A DNA stretch of 15,227 nucleotides from SLLG01 sp964403935. Lineage in GTDB: Bacteria; Verrucomicrobiota; Verrucomicrobiia; Opitutales; Oceanipulchritudinaceae. Location of the stretch: the NCBI GenBank assembly GCA_964403935.1, contig CAYOIB010000065.1, positions 1 through 15,227 on the forward strand, written 5' to 3'. Numbering within the stretch: the first letter of the stretch is position 1; every line of letters begins with the position of its first letter. Below the pieces are notes generated by a model. The model saw only the letters and a list, made by a program, of their open reading frames with translations, was not told the DNA's origin and did not search any database. Of this stretch, positions 13,335-15,227 are shown piece after piece. A program made the translations under genes and the position numbers.

Positions 13335-15092
13335 ATGAAATACCGGACATTCCTCACTATATTGGGATTTGGCATGGCCACCCTGCTATCCGGCCAGACG
13401 GATACCTCCGCTCAGCAGGCGGATGAAGCGTCAACCCCGAACCGCGACTTCGGATTGTCACGTGCACAACAAACCATCGACGCGGCAGATCGGGAGGCTG
13501 TAGAGCGGCAGGAAGCGATAGATGGAATGCTTGATGCCGATGGACGGATGGAGGTTCCGAGCGGCGATGAAGTATTCCGGGACTTGCCTAGCGCAAGCGG
13601 GGGTTCAGCCGAAGCAGTGGACGAAGCCGACCGCATCTCGGTGGACTTTCCGGAGGAAGACGTTCGGAGCATCATCCGGAGTGTAGCCGACCTCTATGGT
13701 TTGAATGTAGTCATTCCGGAGACATTGGTCGGGCGTGTCTCGATCAAACTGCGCGATGTAACGTGGCAGCAGGTTTTCAGTGTGGTCCTCGAGCCCATGA
13801 ACTTCACCTATGTGATCGAAGGAAATATCATCAAGATTCGCAGCCGCGATGAAATTCTCGCTGAGCCTGTCGACACGCGAGTCTTTATTATCAATTTTGC
13901 CCAGGCAGGGGAGTTGCGGAATTCAATCGCGCCTTTGGTTGAGGGAGCAGTTGGAGGCCGGGTCCAGGTTGATACCCGGAGCAATGCGCTTGTCATCACG
14001 GAGCGCCCCTCACGGCTGAACAGCATTCAACAGATTATCGAAATACTGGATCGCCCGACCGAACAGGTCATGATCGAATCAAAGTTCGTCGAGATTACTG
14101 CACGAGACGTCAAGAATCTCGGTGTCGACTGGCAGTCTTTGTCGGGGTATTCGGTCAGCGCCGGACCGTTTCGCCGAGATGTCACAGATGAAAGGACTCG
14201 GGAGGTTGCAGGCCCCTCACCTACGAATACAACGCCGGATTTCTCCCGTATCCTTACCCACAATGACACAGCTTTGTTCAGTGCTGATGCGTTTCAGGTG
14301 GTCCTGTCGGCTTTGGAGCGGAATACGGATTCACGCCTCATCTCAAACCCTACGATCGTGACGGTAAACAACACCCCGGCGGAGATCAATATTGGTGAAG
14401 AGTACCCGATTCCGCGTTACACATATAACCAGGAGCGTGGCACCTTTGAGGTGAGTGGCTTTGAATATAAGCCGATTGGTATCATGCTGAACGTGACGCC
14501 CCAGATCAATAGTGCGGGTTTCATCAATATGGCGATCCGGCCGGAGATCAGCAGCCAAACCGGCGAAGTCAGCTTTGGTGGTGAGGGGAATGCGCTGATC
14601 CCGATTATCACGACCCGCAAGACGGAGAGCACCGTGACGATCAAGAGTGGGTACACCTTGGCAATTGGCGGATTGATTGAGCAGGTTTCTAATACAGGTG
14701 AATCAAGTGTGCCCCTTCTTGGAAATCTTCCGGTGCTCGGTAAACTGTTCCGGAGCGAGAACAAAAGCGAAGATACGCGAAACCTCGTTATCTTCATCAC
14801 CGCTCGCATCCTGAGCGGCAGTGGTGCCACCTACGAGGATGTCTTCTCGCACCGTCGTCTCTTCGATATGGGTATTCGGGCCCGCGATATTCCTGGGCAG
14901 GAGACAACGCCAGAGGAAGAGGAGCTTTATGAGTCGCTTCGTCGTCAGTCAGACGAGCACGAACAGATGCTTGTTGAGGAGCGCCTCCGTCAGCAACTGA
15001 ATATGATCGAGCGTGCGAAAGACGCTGAGGGTGCTCGAATTGATAGTGAGCCTCCTTACGAGGATCGGGTTGTTCGTCGTCGTTACCAATAA
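13335..15092 (+). CDS. pilQ: Type IV pilus secretin PilQ
   Basis: This 585-residue protein forms the outer-membrane pore for the pilus. Domains in order: signal peptide (1-~20); polar helical segment (~25-95); N0/STN domain (about 101-168, ISVDFPEEDVRSIIRSVADL); N1 domain (about 181-240, RVFIINFAQAGELRNSI); and the secretin core (about 245-493). The core ends in GYTLAIGGLIEQ and VPLLGNLPVLGKLFR, the family signature. No AMIN (peptidoglycan-binding) domain is recognisable before N0, unlike proteobacterial PilQ. A ~90-residue charged, coiled-coil-prone tail (494-585, rich in Glu, Arg and Gln) extends past the secretin core. The 59-bp gap after pilP is pyrimidine/A-rich with no Shine-Dalgarno. 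Confidence 0.92.
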   Translation: MKYRTFLTILGFGMATLLSGQTDTSAQQADEASTPNRDFGLSRAQQTIDAADREAVERQEAIDGMLDADGRMEVPSGDEVFRDLPSASGGSAEAVDEADRISVDFPEEDVRSIIRSVADLYGLNVVIPETLVGRVSIKLRDVTWQQVFSVVLEPMNFTYVIEGNIIKIRSRDEILAEPVDTRVFIINFAQAGELRNSIAPLVEGAVGGRVQVDTRSNALVITERPSRLNSIQQIIEILDRPTEQVMIESKFVEITARDVKNLGVDWQSLSGYSVSAGPFRRDVTDERTREVAGPSPTNTTPDFSRILTHNDTALFSADAFQVVLSALERNTDSRLISNPTIVTVNNTPAEINIGEEYPIPRYTYNQERGTFEVSGFEYKPIGIMLNVTPQINSAGFINMAIRPEISSQTGEVSFGGEGNALIPIITTRKTESTVTIKSGYTLAIGGLIEQVSNTGESSVPLLGNLPVLGKLFRSENKSEDTRNLVIFITARILSGSGATYEDVFSHRRLFDMGIRARDIPGQETTPEEEELYESLRRQSDEHEQMLVEERLRQQLNMIERAKDAEGARIDSEPPYEDRVVRRRYQ

Positions 15093-15116
15093 GTTTTCTG
15101 AGGAAGGTAGGTAGTT

Positions 15117-15138
15117 GGGCAGGCCATCCGGCCTGTCC
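15117..15138 (+). terminator. First hairpin after pilQ
   Basis: GGGCAGGCC pairs with GGCCTGTCC (one G-U pair) around a 4-nt loop ATCC. It has no T run of its own and precedes the main terminator by 10 nt. Confidence 0.5.
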
Positions 15139-15148
15139 CCCTTTAAAA

Positions 15149-15180
15149 GGCCGCAGCGCGAACGCTGCGGCTTTTTTTTT
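15149..15180 (+). terminator. Rho-independent terminator of the pil operon
   Basis: GCCGCAGCG (15150-15158) pairs perfectly with CGCTGCGGC (15163-15171) around the stable tetraloop CGAA, followed by nine T residues (15172-15180). A run of A residues lies on the 5' side, so it could also work in the minus direction. Confidence 0.93.
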
Positions 15181-15182
15181 GT

Positions 15183-15202
15183 GTGCGCCCGGCAGGGCGC
15201 AC
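15183..15202. repeat. Third hairpin, right after the terminator
   Basis: GTGCGCCC-GGCA-GGGCGCAC is a perfect 8-bp inverted repeat beginning two bases after the T run. An ATG at 15219 may start the next gene, in which case this would sit in that gene's leader or promoter. Confidence 0.5.
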
Positions 15203-15227
15203 CTGCTTGAGAGTGATCATGGACGTA

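Noticed and set aside
15219..15227. ATG at the right edge as start of a further gene
   Set aside because: Only three codons are in the window, so neither product nor frame can be judged; noted but not called.
1..15227. CRISPR arrays, tRNA or rRNA genes, toxin-antitoxin or defence genes
   Set aside because: Looked for on both strands; no regularly spaced repeats, cloverleaf sequences or recognisable defence-family motifs were seen.

Overview
The window looks like chromosomal DNA from a Gram-negative bacterium, most plausibly Verrucomicrobiota of the Opitutae/Puniceicoccales type. This placement is from memory of protein style and rests on several features together. There is a 32-residue AURKAIP1/COX24-type basic protein, a divergent pilMNOPQ set with an outer-membrane secretin, a type I MenB, an amtB-glnK pair behind a sigma-54 promoter, and almost no Shine-Dalgarno sequences. 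No sequence search was possible, so the taxonomy is inference.

Layout. Positions 1-2523 are a gene-poor, G-rich stretch holding two copies of a ~145-bp non-coding repeat (287-428 and 2086-2232). An IS4-family insertion sequence (569-2045) sits between them, with 9-bp terminal inverted repeats and an 8-bp target duplication; its transposase is broken by a one-base frameshift. Then come rpsT (ribosomal protein S20) and its terminator, a divergent RluA-type pseudouridine synthase, and a tiny basic ribosomal-protein-like ORF. Two minus-strand genes follow: a YdjC/ChbG deacetylase and a DUF2071 protein. A divergently oriented membrane protein of the MATE/ANKH (MOP) type and menB (menaquinone synthesis) come next.

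Positions 7831-10008 form a nitrogen-control unit: a 313-bp regulatory region with a near-perfect -24/-12 promoter, then amtB, glnK (PII) and a strong terminator. AmtB imports ammonium and GlnK is expected to bind and gate it according to nitrogen status.

Positions 10009-15227 hold a 476-bp untranslated leader region and then pilM-pilN-pilO-pilP-pilQ. These are tightly packed (20-bp overlap, 4-bp gap, 4-bp overlap, 59-bp gap) and followed by three tandem hairpins, one a strong terminator. PilM is the cytoplasmic actin-like platform, PilN and PilO the inner-membrane alignment proteins, PilP the periplasmic link and PilQ the outer-membrane secretin. Several family hallmarks are altered: no INLLP motif in PilN, no lipobox Cys in PilP, no recognisable AMIN domain and a charged C-terminal tail in PilQ.

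No clearly new multi-gene system is visible. The most unusual signals are the sigma-54/dyad architecture before amtB, the recurrent 'TC-ATG' start context without Shine-Dalgarno, the repeat family around the IS element, and the altered motifs of the RluA-like and Pil proteins.
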